64,000 nucleotides of DNA from an uncultured Oscillospiraceae bacterium (lineage in GTDB: Bacteria; Bacillota; Clostridia; Oscillospirales; Oscillospiraceae), in the NCBI GenBank assembly GCA_910587345.1, contig CAJUKH010000013.1:186001-250000 (forward strand), in the 5' to 3' direction. The notes beneath the pieces are model-generated. The model was not told the DNA's origin. It searched no databases and saw nothing but the letters and a program-made list of their open reading frames with translations. Position 1 is the first letter of the stretch. Every line of letters starts with the position of its first letter. The translations under genes and the position numbers were made by a program. Shown in pieces: positions 49,899-58,358 of the stretch.

Positions 49899-50480
49899 TC
49901 AGCCCTGGGCCTCAATGATGGTGATCTGGCTGGCGGGAACGCCGGTCTCTCCGGTCACGATCTCGGTGATACGGGCCACATCGGCATCCTGAAGGCCATT
50001 CTCCGTGGCAGAGACCACCACCGAGACACCGCCGTCGCTGATAAAGGCCACACAGTCGGTATAGCCCTTGGCCACCACCAGATTTTCGATCTGCGCCTCG
50101 GACACGGTGGTGGAAGCCAGGGTCTCAATGGCGGCGCCGGCATCCAGCATGGCCGCTTCCGTATCTCCGGCAGAGAGCGTATTTTGCAGCATGGTAAGCG
50201 CGCTGTCCCGGGCCTGCTGCCGGTTCAGGCGGGCCGAGGCAAAATAGCCCGTGGAGGTCTTGGCCGCATCGCTCGGCACGGCGGAAGGCTCTCCTTCAGG
50301 GCCGGGTGTGGCCGTGGCGGCCAGAAGGGGATCAGTGGTAGCGCCGTTGACCAGCGTGGCCTGACCCAGCACCTTCCCGGTCTCCGTTCCCTCCTCCTGA
50401 TAGGACCAGTTGAGATAAACCGCCACACAGACAAAGAGGACGATGGCGGCCACCACCGCATTGCGTTTCCAGAGTTTCAT
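49899..50480 (-). CDS. spoIIIAH: SpoIIIAH-like stage III sporulation protein
   Basis: Mother-cell membrane protein that joins SpoIIQ (or its clostridial counterpart) across the intermembrane space to form the feeding channel. Its 193 residues have one N-terminal helix (VVAAIVLFVCVAVYLNWSY), a Pro/Ala/Thr-rich linker, and a C-terminal ring-building domain with RQQARDSALTMLQNTL and AKGYTDCVAFISDGGVSVVV. It is the last gene of the spoIIIA operon, 10 bases after spoIIIAG. Confidence 0.95.
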   Translation of the reverse strand: MKLWKRNAVVAAIVLFVCVAVYLNWSYQEEGTETGKVLGQATLVNGATTDPLLAATATPGPEGEPSAVPSDAAKTSTGYFASARLNRQQARDSALTMLQNTLSAGDTEAAMLDAGAAIETLASTTVSEAQIENLVVAKGYTDCVAFISDGGVSVVVSATENGLQDADVARITEIVTGETGVPASQITIIEAQG

Positions 50481-50490
50481 AGTTTTTTCC

Positions 50491-51012
50491 TCACTTTCCC
50501 TTACAAATCGTAATTTTATCCGCTCCCAGCCCTGTCAGGGCAGAGACCGCTTGACTGAGGGACAGCCGCAGCTGCGGGTCATCTGCTCCGGCGGCTACCA
50601 CCAAAGCGCCCCGGTAGACCGGCCCTACCTCCTGCAGCTCTACCGGCGTCTGAACTCCCCCGCTTTGAGAGGCCATGACGGTTGAGGTAGAGCGGCTGAC
50701 CTGACTGTCCCCTTCGATAACGCTTCCATCCTGCGCCAAAACCCGGCGGGAACTTTCCTCCACCGTCAGGACCACCGTCACCTCTCCCGCTCCCTCAATT
50801 TTGGACAATGCCCGCTCCAAACGCCCTTCCAGCGCCTCCACCAAAAGAGCGGGGGCATCCCCCGCCGGGGAAGCGGCGCTCACCGTTCCCAAGCCTTCCG
50901 AGGGTGATGCGGGCCAAAGAAGGAGCAGAAGCCCCACCAGCGCCACCAGCATAACATATTTATACTTCTCCCATTTTTTCAGGACCTTTTGGGTCCCCTC
51001 TCCCAGTTTCAT
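50491..51012 (-). CDS. spoIIIAG: Stage III sporulation protein AG
   Basis: A 173-residue protein with one N-terminal membrane helix (YVMLVALVGLLLLLWPA) and an extracytoplasmic ring-building domain containing EGAGEVTVVLTVEESSR and VVAAGADDPQLRLSLSQAVS. In Bacillus SpoIIIAG forms a large ring in the mother-cell membrane. ATG 51012 overlaps the spoIIIAF stop by 4 bases; an upstream extension to 51129 lies within spoIIIAF. Confidence 0.94.
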   Translation of the reverse strand: MKLGEGTQKVLKKWEKYKYVMLVALVGLLLLLWPASPSEGLGTVSAASPAGDAPALLVEALEGRLERALSKIEGAGEVTVVLTVEESSRRVLAQDGSVIEGDSQVSRSTSTVMASQSGGVQTPVELQEVGPVYRGALVVAAGADDPQLRLSLSQAVSALTGLGADKITICKGK

Positions 51013-51488
51013 ACATCCTCCTCCCGAAAGCTCTGCCGTTCTGCCGGAATGGCCAAGTCCTCCGCGATCGCCCGTGCCAAAGCCTGCTGCTGGGCAGCGG
51101 TCATATTTCCCAAGACTTCCACCTGCCAAGGCACCGGCCAGCCGGTATCATCGGTGGCTACCGTCACCTTGGCGGCACAGACACACCCCAGAGCCGAGCC
51201 TTTGTCCACAATATATGCGCCTGCCTTTTGGGCTATGAGTGTCTTCATCATTTCTTCTCCCCCCTCCTCGATCCGGACCTGGGAAACCTCCGTCCCGGGG
51301 AGCTGGGCCATGGCGGTCATGGCCGGCTCCAGCCGCAGAAGAGGGCGGGCCACCGCCAGAAGCAGGACCATCCCCCCCACCAGCCGCCCCACCTTCCGCA
51401 CCGGGCCTTCCGGGGTCATGGCCTGTGCCAGAGAGACCGCCAGTGCGGCGGCCACGATGCCCATCAGCCAGTTTTTAAACCATATCAT
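51009..51488 (-). CDS. spoIIIAF: Stage III sporulation protein AF
   Basis: A 159-residue protein with two N-terminal membrane helices (WLMGIVAAALAVSLAQAM and LVGGMVLLLAVARPLL) and a soluble C-terminal ring-building-like domain (AKVTVATDDTGWPVPWQVEV). It belongs to the SpoIIIA-Q transenvelope complex. The start overlaps the spoIIIAE stop by 4 bases and its stop overlaps spoIIIAG. Confidence 0.93.
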   Translation of the reverse strand: MIWFKNWLMGIVAAALAVSLAQAMTPEGPVRKVGRLVGGMVLLLAVARPLLRLEPAMTAMAQLPGTEVSQVRIEEGGEEMMKTLIAQKAGAYIVDKGSALGCVCAAKVTVATDDTGWPVPWQVEVLGNMTAAQQQALARAIAEDLAIPAERQSFREEDV

Positions 51489-52555
51489 CCTCCGCTCACC
51501 GCCTTGATGGATGTAATGAGGGCCGCATAGAGGATCATACCGCCGCCCCCCGTCATTCCCAGCACCAGAGCAAAGGCAGAGCCAATGGCGTCGATAAGGG
51601 AAGCCTCACTGCCCGGAGTCACCGTAGCGGTAAGGGCAGCGGCGCATTTGTAGATGAGATAGTGGCAGCCCAGCTGAAGAAAGGGGGCCAGACAGATGGC
51701 CAGCACCACCAGCAGCCCCACCGCCCCGATGGTCCCCTTCAGCACGCCGGCCCCGGCCACCACCGTCTCGGCAGCGTCAGAAAGGATACTGCCCACCACG
51801 GGCACCATGCCGGAAAGGACGGTCTTGGCCGCCTTCTGGGTCACGGCATCGGCGGCGCCGGCAATGGCACCGCTGATGGTCAGATAAAACACAAAAACGG
51901 TGAGCAGCGCCGAGAGAAGCCCCGTAACAGCCCATTTCAAAAGGTCGGCCACCCGCTTCAGCCCTTCGTTTCCCAAGGCGGCCCGGGCCGCCGAGACCGC
52001 TACATAGGCATATACCATGGGCAGCAGCAGTCTCTGCACCAAAGCCAGCAGAAAGGAGAAAAAGAGGAGGGTGGCCCCCTGCCGGGCTGCGGCAGCGCCT
52101 CCCTGTCCCGTGGCCGCGCAGGCGGCCGTAACGGTGGGAAGCAGGACCTTGGAAAAGGTGTCCATCTGTTCCAGCGCCTGTTTCCCCATGCCCATCAGAG
52201 CATTGACATCGGCCACGGCAATGGCCGTGATGGCCGCAGCCCCCGCCAGACGCACCGGGTCCAGCCCCCCGCCCCCCAGTTCCTCTCGGACACTGCCCGC
52301 CAGGGCGCATAAAAGGGAAACGGAAAGCAGTAATACCCCGCTGCGCCCCGCCCGGCGAATAGCCCCGGTCAGCTGGCCGTTACCCGTATCCAGAATAGCC
52401 CTTGCCCCGGCAGAGAAGTCCTCCCCCGCCACTTCCAAGGGAAGATAGCCGTCCAAATAGGCCCGGGCTGCCCGGTCAAATTCCTCCATACCAATGCTCT
52501 GCCCCAGGTCTGCCCCCTTTGCTCCGGGGAGTATAAAAACAAGAAGAAGCAGCAC
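51485..52555 (-). CDS. spoIIIAE: Stage III sporulation protein AE
   Basis: Multi-pass membrane protein with a cleavable-looking signal (LLLLVFILPGAKGA), 356 residues. It is the largest membrane component of the SpoIIIA complex and has permease-like helices such as LIFFSFLLALVQRLLLPMV-type segments. GTG 52555 overlaps the spoIIIAD stop by one base (TAGTG). The open frame continues upstream to 53311, but that part is the wrong frame of spoIIIAB-AD. At 356 residues it is somewhat shorter than Bacillus SpoIIIAE. Confidence 0.92.
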   Translation of the reverse strand: MLLLLVFILPGAKGADLGQSIGMEEFDRAARAYLDGYLPLEVAGEDFSAGARAILDTGNGQLTGAIRRAGRSGVLLLSVSLLCALAGSVREELGGGGLDPVRLAGAAAITAIAVADVNALMGMGKQALEQMDTFSKVLLPTVTAACAATGQGGAAAARQGATLLFFSFLLALVQRLLLPMVYAYVAVSAARAALGNEGLKRVADLLKWAVTGLLSALLTVFVFYLTISGAIAGAADAVTQKAAKTVLSGMVPVVGSILSDAAETVVAGAGVLKGTIGAVGLLVVLAICLAPFLQLGCHYLIYKCAAALTATVTPGSEASLIDAIGSAFALVLGMTGGGGMILYAALITSIKAVSGG

Positions 52556-52941
52556 TATAATAACGCTGACAGGGTGTCGAAGACGGTCTCTATCAGCGGC
52601 AGAGCGGTGAGAAGCGCCAGTGCGGTCCCCGCCGTTTCCAAAAAGGCGGCCACCCCTCCCTCCCCCGCATCCTTGCACACTGCCGAGGAAAGCCTTGTCA
52701 TCACCCCAATGCCAACCGTCTTCCACACCGGCTGCCACACGTTTGGTGAAAGCCCAGCGGTGTGCGCCAGAGAATCGGTCAGGCCACGAACGGCCGCCAT
52801 GGCGTCCACAGCCTGTCCCAGCAGGAGAACGCCCGCCGCCAGCGCCAATACCACAGCCAGCTCCGGCACTTTTCCCCGCAGGGTAAGGGCACAGAGGGCG
52901 GCCACCACCGCCAGCGCAGAGAGTTTGAAGATATCCATCAT
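52555..52941 (-). CDS. spoIIIAD: Stage III sporulation protein AD
   Basis: A 128-residue membrane protein with four hydrophobic helices (LSALAVVAALCALTL, LAVVLALAAGVLLLGQAV and later segments). VWQPVWKTVGIGVMTRLSSA and CKDAGEGGVAAFLETAGTAL are its conserved blocks. It starts 3 bases after spoIIIAC and its stop overlaps the spoIIIAE start codon. Confidence 0.95.
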   Translation of the reverse strand: MMDIFKLSALAVVAALCALTLRGKVPELAVVLALAAGVLLLGQAVDAMAAVRGLTDSLAHTAGLSPNVWQPVWKTVGIGVMTRLSSAVCKDAGEGGVAAFLETAGTALALLTALPLIETVFDTLSALL

Positions 52942-52944
52942 CCA

Positions 52945-53139
52945 TCACAGCCCAAACAGCCCCTTTACCAGAAGGAACAAATCGCTTATCTTCTGCACCA
53001 CCATCATCAGCACCACCACAAGCCCGGCCAGAGTGGTCATCATAGCCTGCTCGTCCCGGCCGGAGCGGGAAAGCACCTGATTGAGCACCGCTACCAAAAT
53101 GCCGATAGCGGCAATACGAAAAATAAAATCCACGTCCAT
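52945..53139 (-). CDS. spoIIIAC: Stage III sporulation protein AC
   Basis: A 64-residue protein with two helices. FRIAAIGILVAVLNQVLSRS, then GRDEQA and LAGLVVVLMMVVQKISDLF match the very conserved SpoIIIAC. It lies between spoIIIAB and spoIIIAD with spacers of 15 and 3 bases. Confidence 0.96.
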   Translation of the reverse strand: MDVDFIFRIAAIGILVAVLNQVLSRSGRDEQAMMTTLAGLVVVLMMVVQKISDLFLLVKGLFGL

Positions 53140-53154
53140 GGCTTTTCTCCCTCG

Positions 53155-53667
53155 TCATAGGAATAATATGGTCAGAAAGACCCCGGCAGAAAGCCCCACC
53201 ACACCATATACCCGGCCTTCCCGTTCCAGCCGCCGGCGAAGGCGGGCGGCGTTCTCCTCCAGCCCCGAGCGGACGGCGGCTATGGCCCGGCACTGGGCTT
53301 CTCCATCCCACCGGCCCAGCACAGTGCCCAGATCCCGCAAAAGAGCCAGGTCCTCCCTGTCCAGCCCACCCTCACAGGCGGCCAGCGCATCGGTCCATAT
53401 TTCGGCAAAGGAATACTCTCCCAGCCTTTCCAGCCCCTCTCCGGCCAACTTCAGGGCCTGTCCCGGAGCACCCTCTGCCCGGCCGGACAGCTCCGTCAGA
53501 AGATGGGGCAGAGGCGGCAGTGAATAGGCCATGGCCCGCTCCATCTCCCCCAGCGCACCGACCCAGACCGTCAGATCCTTAAGCCGCCGGGCCAGCTCCC
53601 CCGCCGCCGACAACCCGGCCGCCAGTCCGCCCCCGGTAAGCAAAAGCCCCCCAAACAGCTTCAGCAT
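53155..53667 (-). CDS. spoIIIAB: Stage III sporulation protein AB
   Basis: A 170-residue protein with terminal hydrophobic helices (LFGGLLLTGGGLAAGLSAAG and GVVGLSAGVFLTILFL) and a soluble helical middle, the architecture of SpoIIIAB, a relative of type II secretion GspF. It presumably works with the SpoIIIAA ATPase. ATG 53667 lies 7 bases inside the end of spoIIIAA. Confidence 0.92.
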   Translation of the reverse strand: MLKLFGGLLLTGGGLAAGLSAAGELARRLKDLTVWVGALGEMERAMAYSLPPLPHLLTELSGRAEGAPGQALKLAGEGLERLGEYSFAEIWTDALAACEGGLDREDLALLRDLGTVLGRWDGEAQCRAIAAVRSGLEENAARLRRRLEREGRVYGVVGLSAGVFLTILFL

Positions 53668-54545
53668 GGCAATCCCTCCACCCGGTACCGCTCCTCCGAA
53701 TCCCGGCGGATCACCACGGCCCGTTGGAAAAGCCCCCGAGCCAACAGCGCACGGTAAAGGGGCTTTTGGGCAAGGTCCTCCACCTTCCGGGCGTGGAGGG
53801 TGGCCAAAAGCCCCACACCGCTGTTGGAACACCGCTCCAAAGCGGCACAGTCGGCAGGGTCGGTAACCTCGTCACAGGCCAGAATCTGGGGATTCATCCC
53901 CCGGAGAAGCAGCATCAGCCCCACCGCTTTGGGGCAGCCCTCCAGCACGTCGGTATGCTCCCCCACATCAAATTGCGGGACCCCTTCCCAAAGGGCGGCC
54001 ACCTCCCCCCGCTCGTCGGCCAAGCCCACCCGGGTCCCTCCGTTGGAGAGAAGCCGCACCAGGTCCCGCAGCAAAGTGGTCTTTCCGCCCCCCGGCGGGG
54101 CTAAAATAAGCGTATTGGGAAAACTCCCCCCGGCCCGAAGGCGGGTCAGGACCTCCTCTCCGCAGCCGGGCACCACATGGGCTATCCGGATATTCAGCGA
54201 GGACAGATGGCGAAAGCTCTTCACTCTTCCATCCTCAGTAACAGCAGTGCCGCAAAGCCCCACCCTGTGCCCTCCCCGAAGGGTAAAATATCCCTGACGC
54301 AGCTGCTCCAGCGCCGTATGGGTGCTGGCACGGGTGGCCACCTCCAGCGTCAGGGACAGTTCCCTTTCACTAACAGGCCCGTCGGCGGGCAGAGGAAGTT
54401 CCTCCCCGTTCAAAACCACCATCGGCATTTGCCCCGCCCGAAGCCGCACTTCCTCCACCCGGCGGCGAACCGGGTAAGGCAGGCCCTCCATCCCCCGCCG
54501 AAGCCGGGGCGGCAGTAAGGCGGCCACCGTGGTAAAACTGTCCAT
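53661..54545 (-). CDS. spoIIIAA: Stage III sporulation protein AA (ATPase)
   Basis: Predicted motor ATPase of the SpoIIIA feeding apparatus, 294 residues. LILAPPGGGKTTLLRDLVRL is the Walker A segment, VGLADERGEVAALWEG follows, and ILACDEVTDPADCAALERC holds Walker B. It is related to secretion ATPases. It is the first gene of the operon AA-AH, all eight members being present in the standard order. A SigmaE-like promoter lies about 47 bases upstream of the ATG. Confidence 0.96.
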   Translation of the reverse strand: MDSFTTVAALLPPRLRRGMEGLPYPVRRRVEEVRLRAGQMPMVVLNGEELPLPADGPVSERELSLTLEVATRASTHTALEQLRQGYFTLRGGHRVGLCGTAVTEDGRVKSFRHLSSLNIRIAHVVPGCGEEVLTRLRAGGSFPNTLILAPPGGGKTTLLRDLVRLLSNGGTRVGLADERGEVAALWEGVPQFDVGEHTDVLEGCPKAVGLMLLLRGMNPQILACDEVTDPADCAALERCSNSGVGLLATLHARKVEDLAQKPLYRALLARGLFQRAVVIRRDSEERYRVEGLPC

Positions 54546-54591
54546 AGGCTGTCCCTCCTCTTTGGTGTTCGGCTTTCCTCTTTCTGGCCTA

Positions 54592-54620
54592 TGTCTATGA
54601 AGGGTCGTCCCATTTTATGA
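54592..54620 (-). promoter_or_regulatory. SigmaE-like promoter of spoIIIA
   Basis: On the minus strand TCATAAA (54620-54614), 14 bases, then CATAGACA (54599-54592). This resembles the SigmaE pattern with -35 like TCATATT and -10 like CATACAAT. SigmaE is the known regulator of spoIIIA in Bacillus. Confidence 0.5.
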
Positions 54621-54643
54621 ACGGAATGGAAGGGTTTTTCTCT

Positions 54644-54672
54644 TTGCTTTTTATTTTTTGGCATGGTACAAT
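54644..54672 (+). promoter_or_regulatory. Promoter of the SLH protein gene
   Basis: TTGCTT (54644-54649), 17 bases, TACAAT (54667-54672), 31 bases before the ATG. Confidence 0.65.
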
Positions 54673-54702
54673 TCGGATATCACTGCCAAAGGAGGAGCCG
54701 CA

Positions 54703-56520
54703 ATGAACAAGAAATTACTGTCCTTTCTGCTTTGTGTCTCTCTATGTTCTTCTTGTCCATCCCCCGCTTTCGCCGCGCAGGGACCCGCCCCCGTCTTCAC
54801 CGATGTCCCCGCTGGGAGCTGGTTTGAGGAAGGGGTGATGACCTGCGCCGAGAAGGGCGTGATGGTTGGCACCCGTGAGGATTGTTTCTCCCCCGACCGG
54901 AAACTCACCGCTGTTGAATGTCTGACCCTTGCCGTGAGGCTTTATGACCTGCAGCACGGCGGGGACGGCGTTATGAAAAAGGCCCCGGAAGACTGGGGCC
55001 GGATCACTTTGACTTTGGCGGACGGCACTGTTTTTGACGGGTACAGTGAGGACGGTCCTTTTTCCTGGTGGGAGTATCGCTCTGCCCGTAAAGGCCTTTA
55101 TGTAACTGTCCCCGGAGAGACCGCCGAGGAACAGGCGGCCTGGGGAAAGGCTCATTCCGGCGCCGCTGCTTTGACCATTGACAATGTCACATATCAGGGC
55201 ACGGTGGACTGTTGGATGCCCACCGACTCCTATGTTCTGATGTTCTCACCCGAGCTTCCTTCCGAGTCTATCGCATCTGTTCAGGCAGTTATTTGCGATG
55301 CCATCTATGCCGACATCCCCGGCCCGGATCGCTGGTATCGGGATGTGGTCTATACCGCCCATCAGTTGGGTTTGAAGGACGAAGCAGTCACCCCCGGCTT
55401 TACCTCCCTGCTATCCCGCACTCTATACAACGGCAGCGGCTGCAGCCGAATGGAATTCTCTCTGGCCTTGGCGGAAGCCGCCGGGGAATTGGAAAAACGG
55501 TTCACCGTGGAATCCCTGCCCGATTTAGCACGGGAAGGCAACGAGGATATCTATGCTCTCTATGAAGCCGGTGTTCTCACCGGCATGGATGAATTCGGCC
55601 GCTTTGACGCAGACGGTAGCCTCACCCGTGCCCAGGCCGCCGTCATGGTGGCCCGGGTGCTGGACGAGACCCAGAGAGTGACCACCCCGCCCATGCATGG
55701 TGGGGCCTACGCCAAGGCAGTTGCCGAACTGCGAAACAGCTTTGGCTACCACAATGAACAGACCATTGAAACCCCCGACTGCACCATTTTCATCTATGAC
55801 AAAGGCGGCATGATGAAGGCTCCAACCGGCGCAATGCAGCTGATTTACAAGCCCGACTCTCAGCTGGGAGAAGGCACCGTTATCGGTCTGCCCCATGCCT
55901 GGGTAAACCCGGGTCTGGCCATCTGCTACCCCGCCGACACAATGACCCTTCATGAAGATGAAAAAACCTTCACATATACTTATTATCGTCCCGAAGATAT
56001 CGTCCATGAGGGGCAGGTCATGGAAAAGGCAGGCTCCATTACGTTTACAGTCGATCTGCCCACCGGCGAAGTTACCGAAGAGCTCACTCCCCCCACCTAC
56101 GAGGGGGCTTTGGCCCACGTCACCCGGAAACGAATCAAAACGTCCAGCGAGTCCAGTGAAAACCGGGAAGTCGTCCGGCTTTTGGAAACCGGCGACTGTT
56201 CCATCGTGCTTACCAAAGGGCGATTTGTTGAGACCTATGATGACTATATCCTCTCTCTGGTCTATAAACCCGGCTCCGCCATGGGCAATGGGACCATCCG
56301 GCAGCTGATCCTGCCCTCCACGGTATATGACAAGGGCTGCCCCTGGTACAATCCCACCGACCGGGCGCCGGATACTCTGGAGGTCAGCGAGGACGGCTCC
56401 ACCCTCACCTATACCTACTCCTTTGACGAAGCTCTGGAGGATTTTCACGAAGCCGGCACCTACACCTATACGGTGGATATCGCAACCGGGGAACTCTCTG
56501 TGGCGCATACCGCCAACTGA
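54703..56520 (+). CDS. Secreted protein with S-layer homology (SLH) repeats
   Basis: A 605-residue exported protein. The signal peptide ends PAFAAQ near residue 25. FTDVPAGSWFEEGVMTCAEK and FSPDRKLTAVECLTLAVRLY form an SLH repeat. A second SLH-like stretch occurs near residues 280-325 (DIYALYEAGVLTGMDEFGRF, then LTRAQAAVMVARVL). SLH repeats hold proteins to cell wall polymers. The C-terminal 270 residues contain two similar beta-rich segments (IYDKGGMMKAPTG and LSLVYKPGSAMGNGTIRQL regions) of unknown function. ATG 54703 follows AAAGGAGG. Confidence 0.85.
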   Translation: MNKKLLSFLLCVSLCSSCPSPAFAAQGPAPVFTDVPAGSWFEEGVMTCAEKGVMVGTREDCFSPDRKLTAVECLTLAVRLYDLQHGGDGVMKKAPEDWGRITLTLADGTVFDGYSEDGPFSWWEYRSARKGLYVTVPGETAEEQAAWGKAHSGAAALTIDNVTYQGTVDCWMPTDSYVLMFSPELPSESIASVQAVICDAIYADIPGPDRWYRDVVYTAHQLGLKDEAVTPGFTSLLSRTLYNGSGCSRMEFSLALAEAAGELEKRFTVESLPDLAREGNEDIYALYEAGVLTGMDEFGRFDADGSLTRAQAAVMVARVLDETQRVTTPPMHGGAYAKAVAELRNSFGYHNEQTIETPDCTIFIYDKGGMMKAPTGAMQLIYKPDSQLGEGTVIGLPHAWVNPGLAICYPADTMTLHEDEKTFTYTYYRPEDIVHEGQVMEKAGSITFTVDLPTGEVTEELTPPTYEGALAHVTRKRIKTSSESSENREVVRLLETGDCSIVLTKGRFVETYDDYILSLVYKPGSAMGNGTIRQLILPSTVYDKGCPWYNPTDRAPDTLEVSEDGSTLTYTYSFDEALEDFHEAGTYTYTVDIATGELSVAHTAN

Positions 56521-56524
56521 ACAC

Positions 56525-56560
56525 AAAAGCCCCCGCATCCCAACGGATGCGGGGGCTTTT
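56525..56560. terminator. Bidirectional terminator between SLH gene and gpsA
   Basis: A 16-bp stem AAAAGCCCCCGCATCC with its exact complement, loop CAAC, serving two converging genes. Confidence 0.93.
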
Positions 56561-56580
56561 ACATTTGTAGAAGTCAGGCT

Positions 56581-57582
56581 TTAAACCCAGCTTTCTTCAC
56601 TCTCGTGCTTTTTATCTCTTGTCATCAGTTCCACCACAACGGTCTTTGGGTCCTTGCCCTCATAAAGCACCTGATAAGCGGCGGCGGTGATGGGCATTTC
56701 CACCCCCAGCTTGTCGGCCAGTGCCTTGGCGTTTGCGGCGGCATAATAACCCTCCACCACCATGCCGACCTCCTTTACCGCCTGTTGGGGCGGCGTTCCC
56801 TTTCCGATGGCAATGCCGCAGCGGCGGTTCCGGGAGTGCATGGAGGTACAGGTAACGATCAAATCACCGATTCCGGCCAGACCGGCAAAGGTCTCCTTCC
56901 GCCCCCCCATGGCCTCTCCCAGCCGGGCGATCTCGGTAAGCCCCCGGGTCATGAGCATAGCCTTGGTGTTGTCCCCCAGCCCCAGACCGTCACTGACCCC
57001 GGCACAGAGGGCAATGACGTTTTTCAACGCCGCTCCCAATTCCACCCCCACCACGTCATCGGTGGCATAGACCCGAAAGCGGGGATTCATGAAGATATCC
57101 TGAACCAGCTCTGCGGCGGCCTGATCCTGGGAGGCTGCCACCACGGCAGTGGGTACCCCCCGGGAGACCTCTTCGGCGTGAGAAGGCCCGGACAGGGCCA
57201 CCACAGGATGGCCCTCCCCCACCTCCTGCGCAATGACATCGGTAAGGGTCAGAGAGGTATCCTTTTCCACTCCCTTGGAGACGCTGACCAGCACAGCGCC
57301 GGGGGCCAGAAAGGGCCTGGCCTGTGCGGCTGTGGCCCGAACGGCAAAAGAGGGCGTTGCAAGGACTACCACTTCACTGTTCTTGACACAGGCCATATCA
57401 GCCGTCAGATTCAGCCCTTCCGGGAGGACAACGCCGGAAAGGACCGGGTTTTCCCTTCTTTCCCGCAAGTTGTCGCTCTCCTCCTGCCGGTAGGACCAAA
57501 GGGTCACCTCGTGACCGTTTTCCAGCAACAAAAGAGCCAGAGCGGTACCCCAGCCGCCGGAGCCGAGAACGGTAATATTCAT
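56581..57582 (-). CDS. gpsA: Glycerol-3-phosphate dehydrogenase [NAD(P)+]
   Basis: Makes sn-glycerol 3-phosphate from dihydroxyacetone phosphate for phospholipid synthesis; 333 residues. VLGSGGWGTALALLLLENGH is the dinucleotide-binding fold, SVSKGVEKDT and ALSGPSHAEEVSRGVPTAVV are family motifs, and GAALKNVIALCAGVSDGLGL includes the catalytic lysine. ATG 57582 follows AAAGGAGG. plsY, which uses its product, lies immediately upstream, so the two form a phospholipid precursor unit with der. Confidence 0.96.
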   Translation of the reverse strand: MNITVLGSGGWGTALALLLLENGHEVTLWSYRQEESDNLRERRENPVLSGVVLPEGLNLTADMACVKNSEVVVLATPSFAVRATAAQARPFLAPGAVLVSVSKGVEKDTSLTLTDVIAQEVGEGHPVVALSGPSHAEEVSRGVPTAVVAASQDQAAAELVQDIFMNPRFRVYATDDVVGVELGAALKNVIALCAGVSDGLGLGDNTKAMLMTRGLTEIARLGEAMGGRKETFAGLAGIGDLIVTCTSMHSRNRRCGIAIGKGTPPQQAVKEVGMVVEGYYAAANAKALADKLGVEMPITAAAYQVLYEGKDPKTVVVELMTRDKKHESEESWV

Positions 57583-57665
57583 AATGAAAGCCTCCTTTTC
57601 CACGAAAACGGGCGAATGCCCAAAACCACACTTTTGTGGAGATAATGTTCGGTTCCGCTCAACCT

Positions 57666-58346
57666 TCAGGGCTTTTTCTTATGGAAAGAGATTCTGTTCT
57701 CCTCCCCCCTCAAAAGCCGCTTGATATTGCCCCGGTGCATCCAGATGACCAGAATCCCCAGGAAAGCGGCAAAGGCCATAATGACCGGGTCATGACTCAC
57801 AAAGAGCCATGTCCCCACCGGAAAGGCGGCGGCGGCTAAAACGGACCCCAATGACACATAGCGGGTCACAGCGGCAGGGATGAGAAAACTTCCCCACACC
57901 AGCAAGGCCAGCTTCCAGTTCAGCATTAAGGCGATGGTGCCGCCGGAGAGGATGCCCTTGCCGCCCTTAAAGCCAAACATGACAGGAAACATATGCCCCA
58001 GAAGGCAAAAGGAGGCCGCCCAATACTTGGCGAACACCATGGGACCTATCACCCACTGGGCAAACAGGACCGCCAGCACCGCCTTCAGTACATCGATCAA
58101 AATAACCCCAAAGGTCCAAGCTCCGCCGAAGGTACGGAAAAAGTTGGTCAGCCCGGCATTGCCGCTGCCATGGGTCCGCACATCGTCGTGAAGGATATAC
58201 TTGGAGATAATGACCGCTCCATTGGAGCAGCCCAGCAGGTAAGCCATCACCGCCGCCAGCAAAAACATCAGAAATGACCAGGGCGCCTGGGCCATCATTT
58301 CCTCCCAGGCGGGCCGCTCCATCACGATCGTCAGTGCTGTTCCCAC
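57666..58346 (-). CDS. plsY: Glycerol-3-phosphate acyltransferase PlsY
   Basis: Membrane enzyme that acylates glycerol 3-phosphate from acyl-phosphate; 226 residues with about five helices. HGSGNAGLTNFFRTFG and GHMFPVMFGFKGGKGI correspond to the first two conserved active-site loops, with Ala-Gly-Leu replacing the more usual Ile-Gly-Ala. The N terminus is about 20 residues longer than in typical PlsY. GTG 58346 has an excellent AAGGAGGGG at five bases, so that extension is probably real. It sits between der and gpsA. Confidence 0.93.
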   Translation of the reverse strand: MGTALTIVMERPAWEEMMAQAPWSFLMFLLAAVMAYLLGCSNGAVIISKYILHDDVRTHGSGNAGLTNFFRTFGGAWTFGVILIDVLKAVLAVLFAQWVIGPMVFAKYWAASFCLLGHMFPVMFGFKGGKGILSGGTIALMLNWKLALLVWGSFLIPAAVTRYVSLGSVLAAAAFPVGTWLFVSHDPVIMAFAAFLGILVIWMHRGNIKRLLRGEENRISFHKKKP

Positions 58347-58358
58347 GTTTACCCCTCC

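Noticed and set aside
52556..53311. N-terminal extension of the spoIIIAE frame
   Set aside because: It reads spoIIIAB, AC and AD out of frame; the GTG at 52555 overlapping the spoIIIAD stop is the real start.
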